Shown: piece by piece, positions 28,973 to 37,101 of the stretch
Numbering within the stretch: the stretch's first letter is position 1
Layout: each line of letters starts with the position of its first letter
NCBI GenBank assembly: GCA_027483605.1
Contig: JAIXUE010000046.1
Location: forward strand, 1-56,519
DNA: 56,519 nucleotides
Origin: Cryomorphaceae bacterium
Lineage (GTDB): Bacteria; Bacteroidota; Bacteroidia; Flavobacteriales_D; Crocinitomicaceae
Reading direction: 5' to 3'
Made by a program: the position numbers and the translations under genes
Notes under the pieces: generated by a model
What the model saw: only the letters and a program-made list of their open reading frames with translations
The model's database searches: none
What the model was told of the DNA's origin: nothing

Positions 28973-28980
28973 TACTTTTG
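28973..28980 (+). promoter_or_regulatory. -7 box of the suf cluster
   Basis: TACTTTTG is an exact TAnnTTTG, 16 bases before ATG 28997. No clear -33 element at 18-21 bases. Confidence 0.5.
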
Positions 28981-28996
28981 TACCAAAATATAAAGT

Positions 28997-30226
28997 ATGG
29001 CTTCTGTTCCGTTTTCCGTTTCTGCCATCCGCGAACTTTTTCCGGCCCTGCGCCAAAAAGTATACGGAAAACAACTCATTTATTTTGACAACGGCGCTAC
29101 TTCGCAAAAGCCACAAGTTGTACTCGATACCCTTCAGCAATACTACGCACTTGAAAATGCGAATATCCATCGTGGGGTACATTATTTGAGCCAACAAGCT
29201 ACCTCAGCCTATGAAGCTGCACGCCGAACCATACAGCAGTATATCGGCGCCAAGGCCCCCGAAGAAATCATTTTTACCAAAGGCACTACGGATGGCATCA
29301 ACCTGGTTGCTTACTCGTTTGGTGAGCGCCTCAAACCCGGCGATGAAATCCTGATTTCAGCCATGGAACACCACTCCAACATTGTGCCATGGCAACTTTT
29401 GTGTGAACGCAAAGGCTGCACGCTGCGCGTCATCCCTATTTCCAAAAAAGGAGAGCTCGACCTCCAAGCATTTGAAGAGCTGCTCTCTGAACGCACCAAA
29501 TTACTGGCCATTACACACATTTCCAACACGCTCGGCACCATTAACCCCGTCAAAGAGCTCATTGAAAAAGCGCACAAAGTTGGCGCCAAAGTTTTGCTAG
29601 ACGGCGCCCAAAGCATTCAGCACCTCCAAATTGATGTCAAAGACCTCAACTGCGATTTCTACACCTTTTCTGGTCACAAAGTTTTTGGACCAACTGGAAT
29701 TGGCATCCTTTACGGAAAAGAAGAACTCCTCGACAGCATGCCGCCGTATCAAGGCGGTGGAGACATGATTGCCAAAGTCACCTTTGAACGCACCACCTAC
29801 AACACCCTTCCGCTCAAATTCGAAGCCGGCACACCGCACATTGCAGGTGCTATAGGCTTGGGCAGCGCCATTTCATTTTTGCAAAGCATTGACATGCAAG
29901 CAGCTGCCGCACACGAACTCGAACTAACGAAGTACGCACAAGGTATCTTAGATACATTTGAAGGGCTACACATCATCGGAGAAGCCAAGAACAAAACCAG
30001 TGTGGTTTCGTTTACCGTAGACCACATGCATCCGTTCGACATCGGCACACTCCTAGACAAGCAAGGCATCGCAGTGCGCACCGGCCACCACTGCACCCAG
30101 CCCCTCATGGATTTCTACCAAATTCCTGGTACTGTTCGCGCGTCTTTCGCATTTTATAACACCAAAGAAGAAATTGATATTTTCGTTGCCGCCCTAGAGC
30201 GCAGCATGCAAATTTTAGGCGCATGA
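28997..30226 (+). CDS. sufS: Cysteine desulfurase SufS
   Basis: 409 residues. Class V aminotransferase fold: 'IYFDNGATSQKP', 'NIHRGVHYLS', 'EHHSNIVPWQ', PLP lysine in 'FYTFSGHKVFGPTG' and catalytic Cys in 'VRTGHHCTQP', the SufS/CsdA form. It takes sulfur from cysteine and passes it to SufE. The last 4 bases overlap the sufE start (ATGA), so the genes are coupled. SufBCD are not in the window. Confidence 0.95.
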   Translation: MASVPFSVSAIRELFPALRQKVYGKQLIYFDNGATSQKPQVVLDTLQQYYALENANIHRGVHYLSQQATSAYEAARRTIQQYIGAKAPEEIIFTKGTTDGINLVAYSFGERLKPGDEILISAMEHHSNIVPWQLLCERKGCTLRVIPISKKGELDLQAFEELLSERTKLLAITHISNTLGTINPVKELIEKAHKVGAKVLLDGAQSIQHLQIDVKDLNCDFYTFSGHKVFGPTGIGILYGKEELLDSMPPYQGGGDMIAKVTFERTTYNTLPLKFEAGTPHIAGAIGLGSAISFLQSIDMQAAAAHELELTKYAQGILDTFEGLHIIGEAKNKTSVVSFTVDHMHPFDIGTLLDKQGIAVRTGHHCTQPLMDFYQIPGTVRASFAFYNTKEEIDIFVAALERSMQILGA

Positions 30227-30639
30227 GCATCCAAGAAAAACAACAAGACATCATCGACGAATTTGCCATCTACGACGACTGGATGGACAAATACGAGTAC
30301 ATCATCGAACTAGGCAAAAGTGTGCCAACACTAGCTCCTGAACTCAAAACCAAAGACCGCCTTATTGAAGGCTGCCAGTCTAACGTTTGGTTGGCTACCG
30401 AACTCAAAGACGGCAAAATGCAGTTCAGTGCAGATTCCGATGCGATCATCACTAAAGGCATCATCGGTTTGCTCATTCAAGTCTACAACAATGAAAGTCC
30501 AGCTGAAATTCTGCAATCTGAACTTTTTTTCATCAACCAAATTGGGCTCGCCGAACACCTCTCACCTACCCGAGCCAACGGCCTTTTAAGCATGGTCAAA
30601 CGCATGAAAACAGAAGCACTTCAATGCCTAACACAATGA
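30223..30639 (+). CDS. sufE: SufE sulfur acceptor
   Basis: 138 residues. 'KDRLIEGCQSNVW' carries the sulfur-accepting Cys (about residue 51), and 'LIQVYNNESPAEI' and 'GLAEHLSPTRANGL' are typical of SufE. It accepts persulfide sulfur from SufS and stimulates it. It overlaps sufS by 4 bases and the next gene by 16. Confidence 0.94.
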   Translation: MSIQEKQQDIIDEFAIYDDWMDKYEYIIELGKSVPTLAPELKTKDRLIEGCQSNVWLATELKDGKMQFSADSDAIITKGIIGLLIQVYNNESPAEILQSELFFINQIGLAEHLSPTRANGLLSMVKRMKTEALQCLTQ

Positions 30640-30941
30640 ACGAACTAGAAGACCGCATCGTCGAGATGCTCAAAACCATTTACGATCCCGAAATTCCTGT
30701 AGATATTTTCGAACTCGGACTCATTTACGAAGTTAAAGTTGAAACAGACAACCATGTTTTCATCGACATGACCCTCACCTCACCCAATTGCCCAGTTGCC
30801 GAATCTTTACCAAAAGAAGTTGAGGACAAGGTAGCTAGTGTTGATGGCGTTCAAAGCGCAAAAGTGACGATTGTCTTTGATCCGCCCTGGGACAAAGACA
30901 TGATGAGCGAAGAAGCCAAACTCGAATTAGGATTTCTTTAA
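30624..30941 (+). CDS. SufT-like DUF59 (MIP18 family) protein
   Basis: 105 residues from ATG 30624; ATG 30636 is an alternative. 'LKTIYDPEIPVDIFELGLIYEV' and 'MTLTSPNCPVAESLP' are the DUF59 signature, with the conserved Cys in 'PNCPVA', and 'DPPWDKDMMSEEAKLELG' is the C-terminal motif of the SUF-associated form. Such proteins help in maturation of Fe-S proteins. Third gene of the sufS-sufE run. Confidence 0.9.
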   Translation: MPNTMNELEDRIVEMLKTIYDPEIPVDIFELGLIYEVKVETDNHVFIDMTLTSPNCPVAESLPKEVEDKVASVDGVQSAKVTIVFDPPWDKDMMSEEAKLELGFL

Positions 30942-30957
30942 GCAACACTATTGCTTA
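30939..30957. terminator. Small hairpin across two convergent stop codons
   Basis: TAAGCAA (30939-30945) pairs with TTGCTTA (30951-30957), loop CACTA. The stem contains the stop of the SufT-like gene and most of the stop region of the convergent lipoprotein gene. No T-run follows, so this is a weak terminator candidate. Confidence 0.35.
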
Positions 30958-31361
30958 GTGAGGCTAAAGCGCTTGAGTCGGTACTGCAAAAAATCGTAGT
31001 ACTCAAAAGTCAGCTGCTTTTTGGTAAGCATGATTATTTTAGCCTGTAGCGTATCTGTCGGGCGCGCAATTTGTAAATACATAGCGTCGCTACTTAAAGT
31101 CACACTCGTTTGGTCAAATTGCACGGAGTCACTTACGTCATATTGGCCAAAATAAGAATACGTATATGCCGCTTTACCTGAAAGTTGTGTTTGCTCAAAA
31201 GTAAAGTTACCCACAGCGGTGCTGTCATAAAAAAGGAATCCTTCTCCATCCTCAATACGCACCACATCTAAATCCCAGTTTCCTAGTAGCAACTTTTGTT
31301 TATGCTCCATCTTCGAGCAAGAAAAAACAATACAAATCAATAAAAAGTAAATGGCTTTCAT
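30948..31361 (-). CDS. Lipoprotein of unknown function
   Basis: 137 residues from ATG 31361, which shares its first base with the stop of the upstream amidohydrolase gene (TGATG). Signal peptide with lipobox 'IVFSCSK' (Cys about 15). The rest, with 'LLGNWDLDVVRIEDGEG' and 'KKQLTFEYYDFLQ', resembles lipocalin-like domains of Bacteroidota ('GKWKL...') but I cannot assign a family with certainty. A longer frame from 31388 is inside the amidohydrolase gene. Confidence 0.75.
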   Translation of the reverse strand: MKAIYFLLICIVFSCSKMEHKQKLLLGNWDLDVVRIEDGEGFLFYDSTAVGNFTFEQTQLSGKAAYTYSYFGQYDVSDSVQFDQTSVTLSSDAMYLQIARPTDTLQAKIIMLTKKQLTFEYYDFLQYRLKRFSLTKQ

Positions 31362-32542
31362 CAGGATAACGCAATAGCTAACATACACTTTACGCCCACT
31401 TCTAGCGCATTTTCATCGATATCAAACTGCGGATGATGCACTGCCGGTGCTGCCTTTTGATCAGGCTTACTAGTTCCCAATCTAAAAAAACAAACCGGTC
31501 TGTGATGGCTGTAAAATGCAAAATCTTCAGCCGTCATGCGCAGCCCAAGCTGCGTTACGTTTGAAGTACCGAGTTCTTTTTCAAGGATAATTTTGACTTT
31601 GTGCGTCAGTTCAAGATCGTTTTGAAGAAAAGGATAGCCTTCTCCTATTTTGACCTCTATGCTTGCACCAAAGGCGGCTGAAACTTGCGCTGCGGTTTCT
31701 TTGAGTATAGCCTTGACCTCTGCCCGCCAGTGCTCATTCATGGTGCGAAATGTCCCTTTGATCATTGCATTCGCACTCACTACATTGGTGCTGCCTAGTG
31801 CTTCAAAACGACCAAAAGTAAGTACCTGAGGCACCTCTTTCGGGCATTTTTCCTCGACGAGTTGTCGGGCCGCTTGCATCCAGGCAATTCCTACGTCTAT
31901 TGGATTGACGAAGCGTTCTGGTAAAGCACCATGACCGCCTACGCCTTCAATCTCGACGTGAATTTCATCGCTCGATGCCATGTACAAGCCTTCTTTCAAA
32001 CCTACTTGACCCACCTGCATTTCTGGGTAAACATGTAGGGCTACTAATTCTTCCACAAATGGATTTTCGAGTACGCCAGCTTTGATCATTAGGCTTGCTC
32101 CACCTGGGTTTTGTTCTTCTCCTGGCTGAAAAATCAGTTTCACCGGACGTTTTAGACTTTCTCTATTGGCCTGCAAGACGACAGCCACACCAAGCAAAAT
32201 ACTTGTATGTACATCGTGGCCACAAGCGTGCATCCAGCCCGCAACTTGGCTTTTGTAAGGAACTTCGTTTTGCTCTTGAATAGGCAAGGCATCTAGATCG
32301 GCGCGCAAGCCCAAACAAGGTGTCTGAGGGTCGTGGTGCGTTGCGGCAATGTAAGCCACCACACCTGTACCTGCCACTTCTTTTTGATGTTGAATTTCAT
32401 ATTTGCCGAGCACCGAACTGACAAACTCCATCGTCTCGAACTCCTGAAACGAAGGTTCGGGGTGCATGTGCAGATGGCGGCGCCAGGCCACAATTTGTGG
32501 CGCTAGTGCTCGAATTTGCGCTTGAAGTTGTTCAGGGCTCAT
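31361..32542 (-). CDS. M20-family amidohydrolase (N-acyl-amino-acid/hippurate hydrolase-like)
   Basis: 393 residues. 'HMHPEPSFQEFET', 'MHACGHDVHTSILLG' (metal-binding CGHD), 'FQPGEEQNPGGASLMI' (catalytic Glu) and 'TAEDFAFYSHHRPVCFFRLG' define the M20D amidohydrolase group, which cleaves acyl or acetyl groups from amino acids or their derivatives. Substrate not known; cytoplasmic, no signal peptide. It overlaps the TauE/SafE gene by 11 bases. Confidence 0.92.
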   Translation of the reverse strand: MSPEQLQAQIRALAPQIVAWRRHLHMHPEPSFQEFETMEFVSSVLGKYEIQHQKEVAGTGVVAYIAATHHDPQTPCLGLRADLDALPIQEQNEVPYKSQVAGWMHACGHDVHTSILLGVAVVLQANRESLKRPVKLIFQPGEEQNPGGASLMIKAGVLENPFVEELVALHVYPEMQVGQVGLKEGLYMASSDEIHVEIEGVGGHGALPERFVNPIDVGIAWMQAARQLVEEKCPKEVPQVLTFGRFEALGSTNVVSANAMIKGTFRTMNEHWRAEVKAILKETAAQVSAAFGASIEVKIGEGYPFLQNDLELTHKVKIILEKELGTSNVTQLGLRMTAEDFAFYSHHRPVCFFRLGTSKPDQKAAPAVHHPQFDIDENALEVGVKCMLAIALS

Positions 32543-32927
32543 TTTTTTGGATGCCAGTGTAGCCGGCTAGTATCAATTGAAAAGAAACATAGGCCATCAG
32601 AAGCCCAAAAATAAGTTTGACCCAAGCCTCAGGCAAACGCAAGGTCAGTTTAGAGCCGAGAAAAGCACCAATTACAAAGGTACTTGCGATGATGAGTCCG
32701 AAACGCCAATTGACATTGCCGGTTCGCCAGTAATTAAAGACCGCCAAAACCAAAACTGGCATAGAGAGCACAAATAACGACGTACCTTGTGCCTGATGCT
32801 GTGTGAGGCCGAGTATAAAAACCAGCGCTGGCACAATGATCACACCACCTCCAATACCTACCATGCCGCTGAGCACGCCAGCTGCGAGGCCAATGAGCGT
32901 GAGCAATAAAATGGTTTGTAGCGACAT
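32532..32927 (-). CDS. Half-size TauE/SafE-family transporter
   Basis: 131 residues from ATG 32927; the in-frame TTG at 32936 lies in the promoter box. Four hydrophobic segments with 'GLAAGVLSGMVGIGGGVIIVP', the hallmark of TauE/SafE, once. Full family members have two such halves (about 250 residues), so this one would have to dimerise. Sulfite or organosulfonate export is the family role; the substrate here is unknown. A TACATTTG box with TTG 21 bases before it lies 6 bases upstream. Confidence 0.85.
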   Translation of the reverse strand: MSLQTILLLTLIGLAAGVLSGMVGIGGGVIIVPALVFILGLTQHQAQGTSLFVLSMPVLVLAVFNYWRTGNVNWRFGLIIASTFVIGAFLGSKLTLRLPEAWVKLIFGLLMAYVSFQLILAGYTGIQKNEP

Positions 32928-32933
32928 CTTGAA

Positions 32934-32965
32934 CAAATGTAAGAAGTTTTCTAGTTAATCGACAA
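32934..32965 (-). promoter_or_regulatory. Promoter of the TauE/SafE - amidohydrolase - lipoprotein run
   Basis: Minus strand TTG (32963-32965), 21 bases, TACATTTG (32934-32941). The box ends 6 bases before ATG 32927, which would give an mRNA with almost no leader. It overlaps the last codons of nothing; the LuxE-like gene ends at 32955, within the promoter. Confidence 0.5.
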
Positions 32966-33920
32966 GTTGATTGCAACCTCTGATGTCGCTTGCTTCTATC
33001 CGACCCTCTAGTAAGAAACCATGAGGCGTTAAACGGCCTAAATCGTCGGTCTGGATAAACGCACAACTATTTTGATTGGCCAGATCGATGACATTGACAC
33101 CTCCTTTTTGACCGAAAGGAACTTCATCAAAGGGATCGTAGGCGTCGCGGATGCGGATTTGCATCCAGGGCGGGCAAGAAAATGTTTGATCATTAAGACA
33201 ATATGCTTGTGAGAGCAGTTCGGTCATGCCGTACTCAGATAAAATGGTGGTCGTTTGGAAACCTTGCATCAAACGCTCGTGGAGTTCAGCTTTAGTCAGT
33301 TCCTGACGACGGCCTTTCATGCCCCCTGTTTCTAAAATTAAGGCTTCTGTTAACCGAATTCCAGACGCGGCTAAATCTAAAAGCGCATATGCAACGCCAA
33401 AAACGAAGGGCTTTTTACCCGCACTAAGGGTTTTATTATAGACCGCGGCAACCGTTGCAGCATTACTCATATAATAACCCGATAGCACGGAAGCGCTTTT
33501 TTCGATGAGTTGGTCTACCATGTAAATCAGGCTCGAATCGCCATTTTCAAGGTAAGAAGGGAGCAGCGCAATAAACACGTAATCAGAAACAGGACCAAAA
33601 ACGCGCTCAAATCCAAGTGACAAAGAAGCGTTATAAAAAGATAAATCAGTCACCAAATGCCTACTGCGCAATAGTTGGGTGGTGCCGCTCGACAAGAAAA
33701 TTTGTTCAGGTTTGGATCCGGAGGGGCAGACTTCGTGGCTTTTGAAAAAAGAAATGGGCAAAAAAGGGATTTGCGAAAGCGTTTTCGGATGTTGTAGCCC
33801 TCTTAAATCGACATACTGACGGTATACGGGTATTTGAGCATACTGCCGTTGGAAAGTAGCTAAAGCCTCGACCTCAAAGTTAGTTGAATCAATTTGCGAC
33901 AAATAGTGTAGTGCGTCCAC
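32955..33920 (-). CDS. LuxE-like acyl-protein synthetase
   Basis: 321 residues from a GTG at 33920. 'IPFLPISFFKSHEV', 'FLSSGTT' (adenylation loop), 'LETGGMKGRRQELTK' and 'SEYGMTELLSQAY' match the LuxE/acyl-protein synthetase domain, a relative of acyl-adenylating enzymes that activates fatty acids and transfers them to a protein. No luciferase or LuxC/D genes are nearby, so a role in light production is not implied. An exact TAACTTTG box ends 4 bases before the GTG, suggesting a leaderless mRNA with a GTG start. Confidence 0.85.
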   Translation of the reverse strand: MDALHYLSQIDSTNFEVEALATFQRQYAQIPVYRQYVDLRGLQHPKTLSQIPFLPISFFKSHEVCPSGSKPEQIFLSSGTTQLLRSRHLVTDLSFYNASLSLGFERVFGPVSDYVFIALLPSYLENGDSSLIYMVDQLIEKSASVLSGYYMSNAATVAAVYNKTLSAGKKPFVFGVAYALLDLAASGIRLTEALILETGGMKGRRQELTKAELHERLMQGFQTTTILSEYGMTELLSQAYCLNDQTFSCPPWMQIRIRDAYDPFDEVPFGQKGGVNVIDLANQNSCAFIQTDDLGRLTPHGFLLEGRIEASDIRGCNQLVD

Positions 33921-33924
33921 CAGA

Positions 33925-33972
33925 CAAAGTTAAGGCAACACAAGCAGCAATCGCGAATAAATCGGTATTTTT
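33925..33972. promoter_or_regulatory. Divergent -7 boxes, LuxE-like gene / hemH
   Basis: TAACTTTG on the minus strand (33925-33932), 4 bases from GTG 33920, and TATTTTTG on the plus strand (33965-33972), 35 bases from ATG 34008. Both match TAnnTTTG exactly. Confidence 0.5.
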
Positions 33973-34007
33973 GAACAAAGAAATTTCCAAGTTGTTGGAC
34001 CTATATC

Positions 34008-35030
34008 ATGAAAAAAACAGGCGTTCTCCTCATTCAACTCGGCACTCCAGATTCACCACGTGTGTCCGACGTACGCAGCTATCTTACTGAATTTCTCAAT
34101 GACCCACGCGTCATCGACATTCCATATCTACTGCGCAAAATTCTCGTTAATGGCATTATTGTACCATTTAGAGCACCCAAATCGGCAAAAGTATACAAAG
34201 AGCTTTGGGAGCTCGGCGAAGGCCAATCTCCTTTGCTCACCCACAGCCTAAAACTTCAATCTTTACTGCAAGATGCCTTTAAAGACCAAGACGTCACTTT
34301 TGAATTGGCCATGCGTTACAAAAACCCATCTTTGGACAACGTGCTCCAACGCATGCGCAAGGCTAATTATGACCGCATCATCATTTTGCCACTTTTTCCG
34401 CAGTATGCTTCGGCCTCATCTGGTTCAGCTATAGAAAAGGCCATGAACATCATCCGCAAATGGTGGGTCATTCCTGAAGTCAAAATCATTAGTCAGTTCT
34501 ACGACAACGAGGGCTACCTGAACTCTATTGTCGAAAACGCCAGAAAATTCAATATTGCTGAATACGACCACATCTTGTTTTCTTACCACGGCTTACCTGA
34601 GCGCCAAGTCGATAAAGTCTACGACGGCTCAGATCTGTGCCAAGACCAACCTTGTGAGTCGGCTATCAACGACCAAAACAAGTTTTGCTACAAAGCTACG
34701 TGCTACGCAACGACACGCCTGATCGCCGAGCGCTTGGGCCTTCATGAAGATCAATACACCGTTTGTTTTCAGTCCAGACTTGATAAAAAATGGCTCACTC
34801 CCTTCTCCGATAAAGTGGTGGAAGAATGGGCGAAAAAAGGCGCCAAGAAATTACTGGTTTTTAGCCCTGCTTTTGTGGCAGACTGCCTAGAAACCCTTAT
34901 TGAAATCGGCGATGAGTACCAAGAAATCTTCGAAGAACACGGCGGAGAAAAAGTACAGTTAGTTCCGAGTTCAAATACACACCCTCATTTTGTCAATGGG
35001 CTTCGCGAGCTCATTCAAAAAGAGCTGTAA
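34008..35030 (+). CDS. hemH: Ferrochelatase
   Basis: 340 residues. 'GVLLIQLGTPDSP', 'SYLTEFLNDPRVID', 'GEGQSPLLTHS', the catalytic His in 'FSYHGLPERQ', and 'SRLDKKWLTPFSD' with 'FSPAFVADCLET' are the ferrochelatase signatures. It inserts ferrous iron into protoporphyrin IX, the last step of haem synthesis. The cysteine-rich 'DLCQDQPCES' to 'CYKATCYATT' stretch is typical of Bacteroidota HemH. Confidence 0.95.
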   Translation: MKKTGVLLIQLGTPDSPRVSDVRSYLTEFLNDPRVIDIPYLLRKILVNGIIVPFRAPKSAKVYKELWELGEGQSPLLTHSLKLQSLLQDAFKDQDVTFELAMRYKNPSLDNVLQRMRKANYDRIIILPLFPQYASASSGSAIEKAMNIIRKWWVIPEVKIISQFYDNEGYLNSIVENARKFNIAEYDHILFSYHGLPERQVDKVYDGSDLCQDQPCESAINDQNKFCYKATCYATTRLIAERLGLHEDQYTVCFQSRLDKKWLTPFSDKVVEEWAKKGAKKLLVFSPAFVADCLETLIEIGDEYQEIFEEHGGEKVQLVPSSNTHPHFVNGLRELIQKEL

Positions 35031-35036
35031 GATTTC

Positions 35037-35067
35037 TTGACATCGAGAAATAATCAACGTACATTTG
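35037..35067 (+). promoter_or_regulatory. Promoter of ahcY
   Basis: TTG (35037-35039), 20 bases, TACATTTG (35060-35067), an exact -7 box, 24 bases before ATG 35092. Confidence 0.6.
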
Positions 35068-35091
35068 CAAACTTATTTGTAGTAACTATAT

Positions 35092-36402
35092 ATGAATCAA
35101 ACAGAAAACCTCACTTATAAAGTGAAAGACATCAGTCTAGCAGACTGGGGTCGTAAAGAAATTAAATTAGCAGAAGCCGAAATGCCGGGCCTAATGGCTT
35201 TACGCGAAGAATACGGCAACTCCAAACCACTGGCGGGTGCACGCATCGCCGGTTGTTTGCACATGACCATCCAAACTGCAGTCTTGATCGAAACACTCGT
35301 TGAGCTCGGCGCAGAAGTCACTTGGTCTTCTTGCAACATCTTCTCTACCCAAGACCACGCAGCAGCAGCAATTGCAGCAGCAGGTATCCCAGTTTACGCC
35401 TGGAAAGGCATGAACGAAGAAGAATTCGACTGGTGCATCGAGCAAACATTATTTGCATTTGAAGGCGGCAAAGCCCTCAACATGATCCTCGACGACGGCG
35501 GCGACCTCACCAATATGGTTTTTGACCGTTTCCCAGAACTCACCAAAGACATCAAAGGCTTGTCTGAAGAAACCACAACAGGTGTTCACCGTCTTTATGA
35601 GCGTAAGAAAAACGGAACGCTCGTGATGCCAGCTATCAACGTCAATGACTCCGTTACCAAATCTAAATTTGACAACAAATATGGTTGTAAAGAATCTCTT
35701 GTAGATGCCATTCGCCGCGCAACTGACGTCATGATGGCGGGTAAAGTAGCCATTGTTTGTGGCTACGGAGATGTTGGCAAAGGTTCAGCAGCTTCTTTAC
35801 AAGGTGCTGGTGCACGCGTGATCGTCACTGAAATTGACCCAATTTGTGCGCTTCAGGCAGCCATGGATGGTTTTGAAGTGAAACCACTCGACAAAGTGAT
35901 TCACCTCGCCGACATCATCGTGACTGCTACAGGTAACAAGAGCATTGTTGTTGGTCGTCATTTTGAAGCCATGAAAGACAAATCTATCGTTTGTAACATC
36001 GGTCACTTCGACAACGAAATTGATATGGCATGGCTCAACAGCAACTATGGTGCTTCCAAAATGGAAATCAAGCCACAAGTTGACCTTTACAATGTGAAAG
36101 GTAACGATATCATCGTACTTGCAGAAGGGCGTTTGGTCAACCTCGGTTGTGCTACTGGGCATCCTTCTTTTGTAATGTCCAACTCTTTCACCAACCAAAC
36201 ACTTGCGCAATTAGAGCTTTGGAACAACAGTGCCAACTATGAAAACGACGTCTATACGCTTCCTAAGCACCTCGACGAAAAAGTAGCGCGTTTGCACTTA
36301 TCTAAAATTGGTGTGGAGCTCGAAACCCTTTCTACCGAACAAGCCGACTACATCGGAGTTGCGGTTCAAGGACCTTTCAAACCAGAACACTACCGCTATT
36401 AA
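35092..36402 (+). CDS. ahcY: Adenosylhomocysteinase
   Basis: 436 residues. '[16 protein letters not shown]', '[16 protein letters not shown]' (conserved Cys), the NAD-binding loop '[17 protein letters not shown]', 'IGHFDNEID' and the C-terminal 'KPEHYRY' define SAH hydrolase. It splits S-adenosylhomocysteine, the product of the SAM methyltransferases found elsewhere in this window, to adenosine and homocysteine. Ends in a strong terminator. Confidence 0.97.
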   Translation: MNQTENLTYKVKDISLADWGRKEIKLAEAEMPGLMALREEYGNSKPLAGARIAGCLHMTIQTAVLIETLVELGAEVTWSSCNIFSTQDHAAAAIAAAGIPVYAWKGMNEEEFDWCIEQTLFAFEGGKALNMILDDGGDLTNMVFDRFPELTKDIKGLSEETTTGVHRLYERKKNGTLVMPAINVNDSVTKSKFDNKYGCKESLVDAIRRATDVMMAGKVAIVCGYGDVGKGSAASLQGAGARVIVTEIDPICALQAAMDGFEVKPLDKVIHLADIIVTATGNKSIVVGRHFEAMKDKSIVCNIGHFDNEIDMAWLNSNYGASKMEIKPQVDLYNVKGNDIIVLAEGRLVNLGCATGHPSFVMSNSFTNQTLAQLELWNNSANYENDVYTLPKHLDEKVARLHLSKIGVELETLSTEQADYIGVAVQGPFKPEHYRY

Positions 36403-36424
36403 TAGCAATAGAAAAACTAAAAAA

Positions 36425-36449
36425 GGCGAGCCGGTGGCTCGCCTTTTTT
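36425..36449 (+). terminator. Rho-independent terminator of ahcY
   Basis: GGCGAGCC (36425-36432), loop GGT, GGCTCGCC (36436-36443), followed by TTTTTT. The flanking A-run also makes it usable for the convergent outer-membrane gene. Confidence 0.88.
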
Positions 36450-36470
36450 GTTTCTAATCAACAAGTTGAT

Positions 36471-37091
36471 TTAAATGCGATAACTAAGCGCAAATTGCAT
36501 CAATGGGCCACCCAACCCTAATTCAGCCCCAACGGAGAAGTGGTAATCAAAAAAATACCTGAAGCCATAACAAGCTCTTAAAGAAACAGGTATGACTAAA
36601 TTCATTTCATTAGGGTTTTGATCCACAAGTTGGTTATTGATGAGAACTTCTCTAGTGCGAATGTTTCCTCCAAATGCCAAACCTATGTATTGATCAAAAT
36701 TTGGATCTGTTGCTTTTAAATGAAAATCAATGCGTAACTGGGGTCTGAAACGCTGTTTTTGAATTTGGTAAACTGTATTTTGTAGCTCCCAATTGCCATT
36801 TGTAAACATACTGTCTGTTCTGGTAAAATTGGCTTTTGCCCTTCCATACATGAGGTCAACTCCGATACTCACGTCGTCTGTGGCCATATACATAAAGCGC
36901 AAACCAGAAGGAGCCAAACCTGAATAAGTGGGGTTGTAAGCTTCAGGAATATCCTCCACCGTTGGCATGTTTAACTTTAAAAAATTGGGATATCCCGTAT
37001 ACGCATTGAGGATGATATTTCCCCTAAAAAGACCTTGAGCTTGCCCTGACACGCAGAACAAGCTCAAGATAAGTGAAAACAAAATTTTCAT
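36471..37091 (-). CDS. Outer-membrane beta-barrel protein of unknown function
   Basis: 206 residues. Signal peptide 'ILFSLILSLFCVSGQAQ' (to about residue 19). The mature part is an eight-strand-like barrel pattern ('LRFMYMATDDVSIGVDLMYG', 'FRPQLRIDFHLKA', 'YGFRYFFDYHFSVGAELGLG') ending in 'FALSYRI'. No specific family recognised. It follows the aconitase gene by 10 bases and may be read through from it. Confidence 0.75.
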   Translation of the reverse strand: MKILFSLILSLFCVSGQAQGLFRGNIILNAYTGYPNFLKLNMPTVEDIPEAYNPTYSGLAPSGLRFMYMATDDVSIGVDLMYGRAKANFTRTDSMFTNGNWELQNTVYQIQKQRFRPQLRIDFHLKATDPNFDQYIGLAFGGNIRTREVLINNQLVDQNPNEMNLVIPVSLRACYGFRYFFDYHFSVGAELGLGGPLMQFALSYRI

Positions 37092-37101
37092 TTGTTGAAG
37101 G

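Noticed and set aside
32955..33920. Part of a bioluminescence operon
   Set aside because: No luxA, B, C or D genes nearby.
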